From: Chromatiales bacterium
GTDB lineage: Bacteria > Pseudomonadota > Gammaproteobacteria > JACCYU01
Length of the DNA stretch: 8,065 nucleotides
Reading direction: 5' to 3'
NCBI GenBank assembly: GCA_031177845.1
Contig: JAPSGG010000050.1
Span: 1-8,065 of the forward strand
Part shown: positions 1 to 7,120 of the stretch, piece after piece
Layout: each line of letters opens with the position of its first letter
Numbering within the stretch: the stretch's first letter is position 1
Position numbers and translations under genes: made by a program
The notes under the pieces: generated by a model
What the model saw: only the letters and a program-made list of their open reading frames with translations
Told to the model about the DNA's origin: nothing
Databases searched by the model: none

Positions 1-1
1 A

Positions 2-2164
2 GAGGGCGGTGAGAGCCTGATCCCGTTGCTCGATGCCCTGATCAAGCGCAGCGGCGCAGAGCATGGTGTCAAAGAAGTCGTCATCGGCATGGCCCACCGT
101 GGCAGGTTAAACGTACAGGTCAATACGCTAGGCATCAAACCGCGCGATCTATTTGAAGAGTTTGAGGGCAAGGTGGACCCCGGCAACAGCTCGGGAGATG
201 TCAAATACCACAAGGGTTTCTCGGCGGACTTAAGTACGCCCGGCGGGCCCGTCCATCTGGTGGTGGCGTTCAATCCCTCTCATCTGGAGATCATCAATCC
301 GGTGGTCGAGGGCTCCGTGCGGGCGCGCCAGGAGCGCCGCGGCGATCATGAGCGCAACCAGGTGCTGCCCGTCCTGATTCACGGCGATGCGGCGTTCGCA
401 GGTCAGGGAGTCGTCATGGAGACGCTCAATCTGTCCGAGACGCGCGGTTATTCGACCGGCGGCACGGTGCACATCATCATCAACAATCAGATCGGCTTCA
501 CCACCAGCGATCCGCTGGATTCGCGTTCGACGCTGTACTGCACCGATGCAGCCAAGATGGTGCAGGCGCCCATCTTCCACGTCAACGCCGATGATCCCGA
601 GGCGGTAGTCTACATTACCGAACTGGCGCTGGATTTCCGCATGAAATTCAAGAAGGACGTGGTGATCGACATGGTGTGTTACCGGCGCTATGGCCACAGC
701 GAGGCCGACGAGCCCTCGGCCACACAGCCCATCATGTACCAGCGCATCAAGGGCCATCCACGGGTGACTGAGATCTACGCGCACCAGCTCCGGGAGGAAG
801 GCATCATCGGAGAAGATTATGCCGGCGCATTGCGCAAGGCTTATCACGCTAAGCTGGATGCTAACCAGATCGTTTCTGGCCCACACGCCGCGAAGGTCGA
901 CAGCGCATTTCTAGTGGACTTCCGCCCGTACCTGAATACGCACTGGTCCGCGCCTGCCGATACCACAATCAGCCTGCGGCGGATCCAGGCGTTGTCGGAA
1001 AAGATGACGCAGGTGCCCGATGATTTCCGCCTGCACCGCGCCGTCGCTCGCATACTGGATGCCCGCCGTAAGATGGGGACTGGGCAGCAGCCCATGGACT
1101 GGGGCTTCGCAGAGACGCTGGCTTATGCCTCATTGGTGGAAGAAGGCTATCAGGTGCGCCTGTCGGGACAGGATATTGCCCGGGGCACCTTTTTCCATCG
1201 GCACGCCGTGATCCACGATCAGAACAGCCGCCGAACCTACATTCCGTTGCAGCACTTGCATAAACATCAACCTTCCTTCCTGCCGATCAACTCGCTGCTG
1301 TCGGAGGAAGCGGTGCTTGGATTTGAGTTCGGCTACAGTTCGGCCGAGCCCGAAGCGTTGGTGATATGGGAAGCGCAATATGGTGACTTTGCCAATGGGG
1401 CGCAGGTCATCATCGATCAGTTCATCAGCTCATCCGAGGCCAAGTGGCGGCGCCTGAGTGGGATTGTATTGTTCCTCCCGCACGGTTACGACGGTCAAGG
1501 GCCGGAACATTCGTCTGCGCGCCTTGAGCGCTATCTGCAGCTATGTGCGGAGGACAACATCCAGGTCTGCGTACCCAGCACGCCCGCGCAGATGTTTCAC
1601 CTGCTGAGACGCCAGATTCTGCGTGCCTACCGTAAGCCGCTGATCGTAATGAGCCCTAAGAGTCTACTGCGTCACAAGCTTTCGACGTCTTCATTAGAAG
1701 AGATCACTGACGGACAGTGGCGCAATGTCATCGACGAGACCGATGACATCGATCCACACCGGGTCAGACGCTTGCTGCTGTGTAGCGGTAAAGTCTATTT
1801 CGATATGCTGGAGGCGCGCCGTGAACAGGGTTTACACGACACCGCCATTGTGCGCATCGAGCAACAGTACCCGTTTCCGCTGGAAGAGATCACCGCTGTG
1901 CTCGCACGCTATTCAAACGCGCGTAACGTGGTATGGGCGCAGGAAGAGCCGCGTAATCAAGGCGCGTGGTACTACATGCAGTCGCGGCGGCACTTGACGG
2001 GATGCCTTTCACCCAGGCACACCTTGGAATACGCAGGCCGGCCCTATTCGGCATCGCCTGCGGTCGGCTACCTACACGTGCACCTTGCTCAGCAGAAGCG
2101 ACTGGTCTCCGATGCCCTGCAATTGGAGCGCGTGCATCAACAGAAGCAGCTTAGCACCGTCTAA
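2..2164 (+). CDS. sucA: 2-oxoglutarate dehydrogenase E1 component (5'-truncated by window edge)
   Basis: Thiamine-diphosphate-dependent E1 subunit of the cytosolic 2-oxoglutarate dehydrogenase complex; it decarboxylates 2-oxoglutarate and reductively succinylates the lipoyl group on E2. The frame is open from base 2 (EGGESLIPLLDALI) to TAA, giving 720 visible residues. E. coli SucA has about 933, so roughly the first 215-220 residues lie off the left edge and the true start is not in the window. Visible family motifs in order: GMAHRGRLN, DVKYHKGFS, FNPSHLE, the ThDP/Mg motif from GDAA (from base 383) to NN (ending at 487), MVQAPIFHVNADDPEAV, CYRRYGHSEADEPS, GTFFHRHAVIH, SEEAVLGFEFGYS, LPHGYDGQGPEHSSARLERY and AGRPYSASPAVGY. 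The conserved active-site histidines in HRGRLN, NPSHLE and LPHGY are present. The C-terminus has a short extra tail after the DALQLE segment. The neighbours sucB and lpd confirm the assignment. I see no frameshift. Confidence 0.98.
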   Translation, partial: EGGESLIPLLDALIKRSGAEHGVKEVVIGMAHRGRLNVQVNTLGIKPRDLFEEFEGKVDPGNSSGDVKYHKGFSADLSTPGGPVHLVVAFNPSHLEIINPVVEGSVRARQERRGDHERNQVLPVLIHGDAAFAGQGVVMETLNLSETRGYSTGGTVHIIINNQIGFTTSDPLDSRSTLYCTDAAKMVQAPIFHVNADDPEAVVYITELALDFRMKFKKDVVIDMVCYRRYGHSEADEPSATQPIMYQRIKGHPRVTEIYAHQLREEGIIGEDYAGALRKAYHAKLDANQIVSGPHAAKVDSAFLVDFRPYLNTHWSAPADTTISLRRIQALSEKMTQVPDDFRLHRAVARILDARRKMGTGQQPMDWGFAETLAYASLVEEGYQVRLSGQDIARGTFFHRHAVIHDQNSRRTYIPLQHLHKHQPSFLPINSLLSEEAVLGFEFGYSSAEPEALVIWEAQYGDFANGAQVIIDQFISSSEAKWRRLSGIVLFLPHGYDGQGPEHSSARLERYLQLCAEDNIQVCVPSTPAQMFHLLRRQILRAYRKPLIVMSPKSLLRHKLSTSSLEEITDGQWRNVIDETDDIDPHRVRRLLLCSGKVYFDMLEARREQGLHDTAIVRIEQQYPFPLEEITAVLARYSNARNVVWAQEEPRNQGAWYYMQSRRHLTGCLSPRHTLEYAGRPYSASPAVGYLHVHLAQQKRLVSDALQLERVHQQKQLSTV

Positions 2165-2220
2165 CGCGCTCGAGCCTGCGTGCGTTGACTGCGGCCGTAT
2201 TCAGGGCTAGGCTCCCGCGT
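2164..2220 (+). other. Imperfect inverted repeat directly after the sucA stop
   Basis: ACGCG (2164-2168) and GAGCCT (2172-2177) can pair with AGGCTC (2209-2214) and CGCGT (2216-2220). This gives 11 base pairs interrupted by a 3-nt/1-nt internal loop and closed by a 31-nt loop. No T-run follows, so it is not a classical intrinsic terminator. It could be an mRNA-stabilising or processing element at the 3' end of sucA, or chance in GC-rich DNA. Confidence 0.3.
2185..2213 (+). promoter_or_regulatory. Weak sigma-70-like promoter candidate upstream of sucB
   Basis: TTGACT (2185-2190) matches the -35 consensus at five of six positions. It is followed after 17 nt by TAGGCT (2208-2213), which matches the -10 consensus at only three of six. 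Optimal spacing but a poor -10 box make this a weak candidate for an internal promoter driving sucB-lpd. It overlaps the loop of the preceding inverted repeat. Confidence 0.2.
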
Positions 2221-2228
2221 CGGCAACA

Positions 2229-2263
2229 CGTCCCGCCCAGACTAATCCCGGCCCATCGGGACG
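2229..2263 (+). other. Second inverted repeat in the sucA-sucB gap
   Basis: CGTCCCG (2229-2235) is perfectly complementary to CGGGACG (2257-2263) around a 21-nt loop. An alternative hairpin uses TCCCG (2246-2250) with CGGGA (2257-2261) around a 6-nt loop. The two pairings are mutually exclusive because both use the same 3' arm. That is suggestive of structure but not proof, and short GC-rich repeats arise easily by chance. Confidence 0.25.
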
Positions 2264-2326
2264 ACGCGCGCCCAGTATCCAGCGAATAACCCAATGCGCA
2301 ATAGCTGGAAACAATTTCTCTGGTAC

Positions 2327-2330
2327 GGAG
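2327..2330 (+). promoter_or_regulatory. Ribosome binding site deciding the GTG start of sucB
   Basis: GGAG lies 9 nt before the GTG at 2340. There is no ATG in frame near the beginning of the lipoyl domain, so this Shine-Dalgarno sequence supports the GTG start. Confidence 0.6.
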
Positions 2331-2339
2331 ATCAACCTG

Positions 2340-3632
2340 GTGTTAGTTGAAGTCAAGGTCCCGCAATTGGCCGAATCCGTGACCGAGGCTATCTTGCTTG
2401 AGTGGCAAAAGCAGCCGGGTGAAGCGGTGGAACGCGGCGATAATCTTATCGACATCGAGACCGACAAGGTCGTCCTGGAGGTTACCGCGGCCGATAGCGG
2501 CGTACTGAAGGAGATCCGAAAAAACGGCGGCGCCGACGTGTCGAGCAACGAGGTGATTGCCATTATCGATACCGAGGGCGGCGATTCTGTGGGGAAGCCC
2601 GCAAATCAAAAGGCAAAGGCCCCATCTGAATCTCAGCAAAGCGCGCGGTCGGAAGCGCAGGCGGAGGTTGCGCCTCCGGCGGGACCAGAATCAGCGCGCA
2701 GCGAAACAGCGGATGCACCAGACAAGGGCCATGGGCGCGAGGCGAAGTTTGGCCCGGCCGTACGCAAACTGCTCGAGGAAAACCAGCTCGACGCGTATGA
2801 AATCCCGGCCAGTGGCAAGGGCGGGCGCATCACCAAGGCGGATGTCATCGCCTATCTCGAATCCGAGCCCGCCTCGAGAGCGGACCAGCAAGCGCCACAG
2901 CCGGCTCGCGCGCCTTCCGCCGATGTCACGTCGCGCCCGGAACGGCGGGTAGCCATGACGCGGCTGCGCAAACGCATCGCGGAGCGACTGCTGCAGGCGC
3001 AGCGTGAAAACGCGATCCTGACCACCTTCAACGAGGTGGACATGCAGCCCATCGTCAGCCTGCGTAGGCGCTATCGGGAGCACTTCGAAAAGGCACACGG
3101 CGTGCGGCTCGGCTATATGGCCTTCTTCGTCATGGCATCGATCGAGGCGCTCAAGCGGTTTCCCATCGTCAACGCCTCGGTGGACGGAAGCGACATCATC
3201 TATCACGGTTACTTCGACATCGGGATTGCGGTGGGTTCGCCGCGCGGTCTGGTCGTACCCATCCTGCGCGATGCGCATGGTCTCAGCATGGCGCAGATTG
3301 AAAAGGCCGTGGCTGAATTTGCGCGCAAGGCCAAGGAAAACACGCTGACCCTCGAGGAACTCACCGGGGGGACTTTCACGATCACCAACGGCGGGGTTTA
3401 TGGGTCGCTGATGTCCACCCCGATTCTAAATCCTCCCCAGAGCGCAATCCTCGGTATGCACAAGATCGAGGATCGCCCGATCGCCCGCGACGGCCAAGTG
3501 GTGGTGCGGCCCATGATGTACGTGGCCCTGTCGTACGACCATCGTATTATCGATGGCCGAGACGCGGTGCAGTTTCTGGTCACCATCAAAGAACAACTGG
3601 AAGACCCGAGTCGCCTGCTGCTGCAGATCTAG
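2340..3632 (+). CDS. sucB: Dihydrolipoyllysine-residue succinyltransferase (2-oxoglutarate dehydrogenase E2)
   Basis: E2 core of the 2-oxoglutarate dehydrogenase complex; it transfers the succinyl group from lipoyl-lysine to CoA. The 430-residue product (E. coli about 405) has three domains. The lipoyl domain (about 1-80) carries the lipoylation lysine K43 in ETDKVVLEV. The peripheral subunit-binding domain (about 137-174; [15 protein letters not shown] and GGRITKADV) docks E1/E3. The catalytic domain (about 202-430) has [31 protein letters not shown] and the active-site H401/D405 in YDHRIIDG. The linkers are rich in Ala, Ser, Glu, Gln and Pro (about 82-136 and 175-200). The first linker is long and accounts for much of the extra length. 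The start is GTG, placed by a GGAG 9 nt upstream and by the N-terminus [13 protein letters not shown], which matches the family. A pyruvate dehydrogenase E2 is less likely given the SucB-like catalytic domain and the adjacent sucA. Confidence 0.97.
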   Translation: MLVEVKVPQLAESVTEAILLEWQKQPGEAVERGDNLIDIETDKVVLEVTAADSGVLKEIRKNGGADVSSNEVIAIIDTEGGDSVGKPANQKAKAPSESQQSARSEAQAEVAPPAGPESARSETADAPDKGHGREAKFGPAVRKLLEENQLDAYEIPASGKGGRITKADVIAYLESEPASRADQQAPQPARAPSADVTSRPERRVAMTRLRKRIAERLLQAQRENAILTTFNEVDMQPIVSLRRRYREHFEKAHGVRLGYMAFFVMASIEALKRFPIVNASVDGSDIIYHGYFDIGIAVGSPRGLVVPILRDAHGLSMAQIEKAVAEFARKAKENTLTLEELTGGTFTITNGGVYGSLMSTPILNPPQSAILGMHKIEDRPIARDGQVVVRPMMYVALSYDHRIIDGRDAVQFLVTIKEQLEDPSRLLLQI

Positions 3633-3704
3633 GCAAAGGATGCGTACGGGCGCGAACCTGGTTAGCAGACCCGCGTTTATCTTAACGCTTTTTACCCGTA
3701 GCAC
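3633..3704 (+). other. sucB-lpd spacer without clear signals
   Basis: 72 bp. TACGGG (3645-3650) and CCCGTA (3695-3700) form a 6-bp inverted repeat with a 44-nt gap. A T-rich patch lies at 3676-3693 (TTTATCTT ... TTTTTA). Neither makes a credible terminator or promoter. No good Shine-Dalgarno sequence precedes the lpd ATG. Confidence 0.4.
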
Positions 3705-5132
3705 ATGGCCGATCAACAGTATGACGTGGTGGTGATCGGTGCCGGTCCGGCCGGCTATGTGGCTGCGATACGCTGCGCACAACTGGGACTCAATACCGCT
3801 TGCGTGGACCAATGGCGGGACGGTTCAGGACGCGCCTCGCTGGGCGGGACGTGCCTCAACGTCGGCTGTATTCCGTCCAAAGCCTTGCTGGAGTCGAGCC
3901 ATTACTTCCATCACATCAAACACCAGGCAAAGGAGCACGGCATCGCCGTCGAAGGCGCTAGCATCGATGTTCCGGCCATGCAAAAACGTAAACGTAAGGT
4001 CGTGCAGGGACTGACGCAGGGAATCGAGGGCCTGTTCAAGAAGAACAACGTCAAGCGTTTCGTGGGCCGGGGCAGCTTGGCCGGCACCGGACGCGTCGCC
4101 GTTCGACCAGTCAATGACGGTGACGACGACGAACAGATCCAAGCCAAGCACATTATTATCGCGACCGGCTCGGTACCACTGACCTTGTCCGCGGCTCCGA
4201 TCGATCAGCAGCGCATCGTCGATTCCACCGGCGCCTTGGAGTTTGAGGAGGCGCCAGGCCGGCTGGGCGTGATTGGCGCCGGCGTAATCGGGCTAGAATT
4301 GGGCACCGTGTGGAATCGGGTGGGCTCCCGGGTCATCATCCTCGAGGCCTTGGACGATTTCCTGCCTGCCGTTGACCAGGAGATTGCACAAGAGGCACTC
4401 AAGAGCCTGAAGCGGCAAGGGCTCGACATCCGCCTGGGCGCCAAAGTCATCGATACAGGGAGGGCCTCCTCGGGAGTGACTGTCAGTTACGAGCAGGGCG
4501 CTGTTCAGGAGAGGCTGGAGATCGACAAGCTAATTGTGGCGATTGGGCGCAAGCCCAACACGGAGGGGCTAAACGCCGAAGCCGCAGGCCTGAAGATGGA
4601 CCAGCGCGGCTTTATCGAAGTGGATGAGCAATGCAGGACCAGTCTCGGCGGCGTGTATGCCATCGGGGACGTGGTGCGAGGTCCGATGCTGGCACACAAG
4701 GGCTCCGAGGAGGGAATCGCGGTCGCCGAGCGGATTGCCGGCCAGTCCGGTCACGTGAACTATGAGGCCATCCCCTGGGTGATCTACACCTGGCCCGAGA
4801 TCGCGTGGGTGGGCAAGAACGAGCAGCAGTTAAAACAGGCGGGCGTCGATTATCGCGCGGGGGTGTTCCCTTTCCTGGCCAGCGGCCGCGCCCGCGGCAT
4901 GGGCGAATCCACGGGCCGGGTAAAGATTCTGGGAGACAGCAAATCGGACCGCATTCTCGGCGTGCACATCTTCGGCCCCCAAGCCTCCGAGCTCATCGCC
5001 GAGGCCGTCACCGCGATGGAATTTGATGCCAGCACCGAGGACTTGGCGCGCACCGTTCATGCGCATCCTACGCTCTCCGAAGCCATCCACGAGGCGGCGT
5101 TGGCTGCGGACGGCCGCGCGATTCATATCTGA
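3705..5132 (+). CDS. lpd: Dihydrolipoyl dehydrogenase (E3 of the 2-oxoglutarate dehydrogenase complex)
   Basis: FAD-dependent disulfide oxidoreductase that reoxidises dihydrolipoyl groups on E2 and passes electrons to NAD+. The 475-residue product is of normal length. It shows the FAD-binding GAGPAGYVAA (from G12), the redox-active disulfide C50/C55 in GGTCLNVGCIPSKA, ATGS (153-156), the NAD-binding GAGVIG (191-196), the second FAD motif YAIGDVVRGPMLAHKG (318-333) and the C-terminal HAHPTLSE with catalytic pair H454/E459. It lacks the N-terminal lipoyl domain found in some E3 proteins. The segment GIEGLFKKNNV is typical of the E3 type encoded with sucAB. The ATG start fits the family N-terminus exactly, although no strong ribosome binding site precedes it. 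It is probably cotranscribed with sucA and sucB. Whether it also serves pyruvate dehydrogenase or the glycine cleavage system cannot be told from this window. Confidence 0.97.
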   Translation: MADQQYDVVVIGAGPAGYVAAIRCAQLGLNTACVDQWRDGSGRASLGGTCLNVGCIPSKALLESSHYFHHIKHQAKEHGIAVEGASIDVPAMQKRKRKVVQGLTQGIEGLFKKNNVKRFVGRGSLAGTGRVAVRPVNDGDDDEQIQAKHIIIATGSVPLTLSAAPIDQQRIVDSTGALEFEEAPGRLGVIGAGVIGLELGTVWNRVGSRVIILEALDDFLPAVDQEIAQEALKSLKRQGLDIRLGAKVIDTGRASSGVTVSYEQGAVQERLEIDKLIVAIGRKPNTEGLNAEAAGLKMDQRGFIEVDEQCRTSLGGVYAIGDVVRGPMLAHKGSEEGIAVAERIAGQSGHVNYEAIPWVIYTWPEIAWVGKNEQQLKQAGVDYRAGVFPFLASGRARGMGESTGRVKILGDSKSDRILGVHIFGPQASELIAEAVTAMEFDASTEDLARTVHAHPTLSEAIHEAALAADGRAIHI

Positions 5133-5172
5133 CATTCTCGACTGCTTATGCCCCGGCGCGGCTTCTCCGAGG
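5133..5172. other. 40-bp convergent junction between lpd and fadJ
   Basis: Only 40 bp separate the two stop codons of the convergent operons. GCCGCGC (5113-5119, inside lpd) can pair with GCGCGGC (5156-5162), but the loop is 36 nt and no T-run follows on either strand. I see no convincing intrinsic terminator, so termination may be Rho-dependent or read-through may generate antisense RNA. Confidence 0.5.
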
Positions 5173-7119
5173 TCATGAAGCAGAACCATTTCGGGTATTG
5201 CAGTAATGCAGTGGTCCGCCCAAGTAAGGTGGAAAGCCAGCGCCGAAGATGATGCCAGCATCCACCAAGTCCGCATCCTTGACCACGCCGTCGCGCAGGC
5301 AGGCAGTCGCCTCATCGACCAGTTTCGTGACGAGCCGCGCCTGAATAGAATCGGGGTCGGCTGCGGGGCCCGCCCGTTTGCCGCGCACGCGCTTGCCATG
5401 TTCGTATGTGAAGAAACCGCGTCCTGATTTAACGCCCAGGCTGCCTGCAGCGACCATGGTCCGGAGCCTCTGAGGCACCTCGAAGCCATAGTCTCTAGCC
5501 AGCGTCTCGGCCACGGATAGCGCGATGTCCAAGCCGACGGTATCGGCCAATTCGATCGGTCCGACAGGCATGCCGAAGTCTCTCGCGGCTTCATCGATGG
5601 CGGCCATTGGCACGCCTTCATCGACCATGCGCATCGCCTCCAGCAGGTAGGACGCCAGCACACGGTTAACCAGAAAGCCGGGCGAGCTCTTGATCTCCAG
5701 TGGCAGCTTGTCGATGCGGCGGGTAAAGGCCAGCGCCCTAATGACCGTATCCTCGCGGCTGCGCTGGCCGCGTATGACCTCAACCAGCGGCATCTGAGCG
5801 ACCGGATTGAAAAAATGAAGGCCCACCAGCCGGCCAGGGTCGTTCAGACCTTCAGCGAGTCTCTCTAAGCCTATGCTGGAGGTGTTGGTCGCAAGCAAGG
5901 CATCCGGTTTGATGTGCGGTTCTATCGCGCGGTAGAGGTCTAGCTTGGCCTCAAGGTTTTCAAAGATCGCTTCGATAATTACGTCGGCCCGTCGAAGACC
6001 CAAACCCTTTAGATCCGGAATCAGGCGGTCCATGGTGGCGGTGATCTGCTGCTTGGATTTGAGGCGGTTGGTGAACAGCGTAGATGCGCGCTGTACTGTC
6101 GCGGCGAGGCTATTAGTGCGCTGATCCTGCACGGTCACAGGCAGGCCCTGTAGGGCGATCCAAGCGGCGATATCTCCGCCCATCGTGCCACCGCCGATAA
6201 CATGAACGTGACGTGGACAGAAGGTATGCTGGTCCCCCGCCGCCTTGAGCCGATTTTGCAGCATGAACACGCGCACCAGATTACGCGCGGTCGCCGTTGT
6301 GCTCAGCGCGGCCAAGGACTCGGCCTCCTGCTCTAGCATCCGGCGTTCGTCGTCCGCATACCGTCGCCACAGATCGAGCAGCGCGTATGGCGCAGGGTAA
6401 TGCGCCGGCTTCGCTTTGGCCGCGATGCGCCTGCGCATGTGGCGGGCGAGGATCGGGCGAGCGACTTTGGTGTTCAATGTTCGCGCGAGCCGGCCAGGGT
6501 TGCGCCGCGCCGGCCTAGTGTGGATGAGCTGGCAGGCGGCATCAAGCAGGTGGCGCATCGGCACGGCGTGGTCGACCAAACCGATTTTCTTTGCCTGTTG
6601 CGCATCGAGCGTCTTGCCGGTCAGCATCAAATCCAACGCGTTCAGGGGTCCCAGCAAGCGAATCGAGCGCACGGTGCCGCCAAAGCCAGGATGGATGCCG
6701 AGCCTGATCTCCGGCAGGCCTAGGCGGGTCTTTGGGTCGTCCGACGCCACGCGATAATCGCAGGCGAGCGCGAGCTCCAGTCCGCCGCCCAGGCAGAATC
6801 CATGGATCACGGCGACAGTCGGGCAGGGTAGCGCCTCGATGCGATCCATGATCCTCTGCCCGCGCTGCACCAGGGCCAGCGCGTCTTCCCGGCCGCGTAT
6901 TGTCTGAAATTCTTTGATATCAGCGCCGGCGATGAAGCCGCTCGATTTGTCAGAGACGAACGCCACACCAATGGGTGGTGCGGCGAGCATGGTCGTTAAT
7001 AAACCATCCAGTTCCTGGAATACCGCGGCCGACAGCACGTTGGCGCTAGAGCCGGCGAGGTCCAAGTGCAACCACGTGATCTTCGCCGCATCGGTTTCGA
7101 TGTGCCAATGAGTAGCCAA
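5173..7119 (-). CDS. fadJ: Bifunctional enoyl-CoA hydratase / 3-hydroxyacyl-CoA dehydrogenase (fatty acid oxidation complex alpha subunit, FadJ type)
   Basis: Catalyses hydration of trans-2-enoyl-CoA and NAD+-dependent oxidation of 3-hydroxyacyl-CoA in beta-oxidation. The hydratase domain (about 1-190) has the oxyanion-hole region GFIAGADIKEF (61-71) and catalytic Glu at E115 (GGGLELALA) and E137 (LGLPEIRLG). The 22-residue spacing of these glutamates matches E. coli FadJ rather than FadB (20). The dehydrogenase part (about 304-640) has the NAD-binding GGGTMGGDIA (309-318), NTSS, and the catalytic pair H435/E447 in HFFNPVAQMPLVEVI. It then has SSPGFLVNRV, the second helical repeat and SGRGFFTYE. 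The product is 648 residues, against about 714 for E. coli FadJ, and it ends just after GFPPYLGGPLHY, so the usual last ~50-60 residues are missing. The start is probably TTG at 7119, the first possible start in frame. It lies 1 nt after the thiolase TGA, implying translational coupling. No ATG occurs near the N-terminus and no clear ribosome binding site is seen. Confidence 0.93.
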   Translation of the reverse strand: MATHWHIETDAAKITWLHLDLAGSSANVLSAAVFQELDGLLTTMLAAPPIGVAFVSDKSSGFIAGADIKEFQTIRGREDALALVQRGQRIMDRIEALPCPTVAVIHGFCLGGGLELALACDYRVASDDPKTRLGLPEIRLGIHPGFGGTVRSIRLLGPLNALDLMLTGKTLDAQQAKKIGLVDHAVPMRHLLDAACQLIHTRPARRNPGRLARTLNTKVARPILARHMRRRIAAKAKPAHYPAPYALLDLWRRYADDERRMLEQEAESLAALSTTATARNLVRVFMLQNRLKAAGDQHTFCPRHVHVIGGGTMGGDIAAWIALQGLPVTVQDQRTNSLAATVQRASTLFTNRLKSKQQITATMDRLIPDLKGLGLRRADVIIEAIFENLEAKLDLYRAIEPHIKPDALLATNTSSIGLERLAEGLNDPGRLVGLHFFNPVAQMPLVEVIRGQRSREDTVIRALAFTRRIDKLPLEIKSSPGFLVNRVLASYLLEAMRMVDEGVPMAAIDEAARDFGMPVGPIELADTVGLDIALSVAETLARDYGFEVPQRLRTMVAAGSLGVKSGRGFFTYEHGKRVRGKRAGPAADPDSIQARLVTKLVDEATACLRDGVVKDADLVDAGIIFGAGFPPYLGGPLHYCNTRNGSAS

Positions 7120-7120
7120 A

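Larger units (their letters stand above)
2165..2339 (+). other. sucA-sucB intergenic gap with possible hairpins
   Basis: 175 bp without a convincing gene. It holds two possible hairpins, a weak promoter-like pair and, at its right end, the sucB ribosome binding site, each listed separately. An 18-codon ATG frame (2294-2350) runs into the sucB start but has no ribosome binding site. The gap is long for two genes whose products assemble into one complex, so it may hold a processing site or a second promoter, but this is inference. Confidence 0.6.

Noticed and set aside
26..28. TTG at 26 as the start of sucA
   Set aside because: The conserved SucA sequence EGGESLIP continues upstream in frame to the window edge, so this TTG is an internal leucine codon.
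230..886. A 218-codon minus-strand frame inside sucA
   Set aside because: It is fully antisense to highly conserved SucA motifs and has no recognisable domain; its length is explained by base composition.
2294..2350. An 18-codon ATG frame ([18 protein letters not shown]) overlapping the sucB start, possibly a leader peptide
   Set aside because: It has no ribosome binding site, no run of regulatory codons and no associated attenuator. A frame this short is expected by chance.
2691..3278. A 195-codon minus-strand frame inside sucB
   Set aside because: It is antisense to the sucB linker and catalytic domain and contains no family motif.
3645..3700. A 6-bp inverted repeat TACGGG/CCCGTA between sucB and lpd with a T-rich patch, as a possible terminator
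   Set aside because: The 44-nt loop and short stem make a stable terminator implausible, and the T-rich patch lies inside the loop rather than after the stem.
5113..5162. GCCGCGC/GCGCGGC inverted repeat across the lpd stop as a bidirectional terminator
   Set aside because: The stem is only 7 bp with a 36-nt loop, there is no T-run on either side, and the left arm is inside lpd coding sequence.
4830..5783. A 317-codon open frame on the minus strand overlapping the 3' ends of lpd and fadJ
   Set aside because: It lies antisense to lpd and in an alternative frame of fadJ, both of which have full family motifs. Its translation is Arg/Ala/Ser-rich with no recognisable domain, as expected of a shadow frame in GC-rich DNA.
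5828..6500. A 13-bp direct repeat (AGCCGGCCAGGGT at 5828-5840 and 6488-6500)
   Set aside because: Both copies encode the same short peptide context (D/N-P-G-R-L) within fadJ in the same frame. It is a codon-level coincidence with no flanking similarity.
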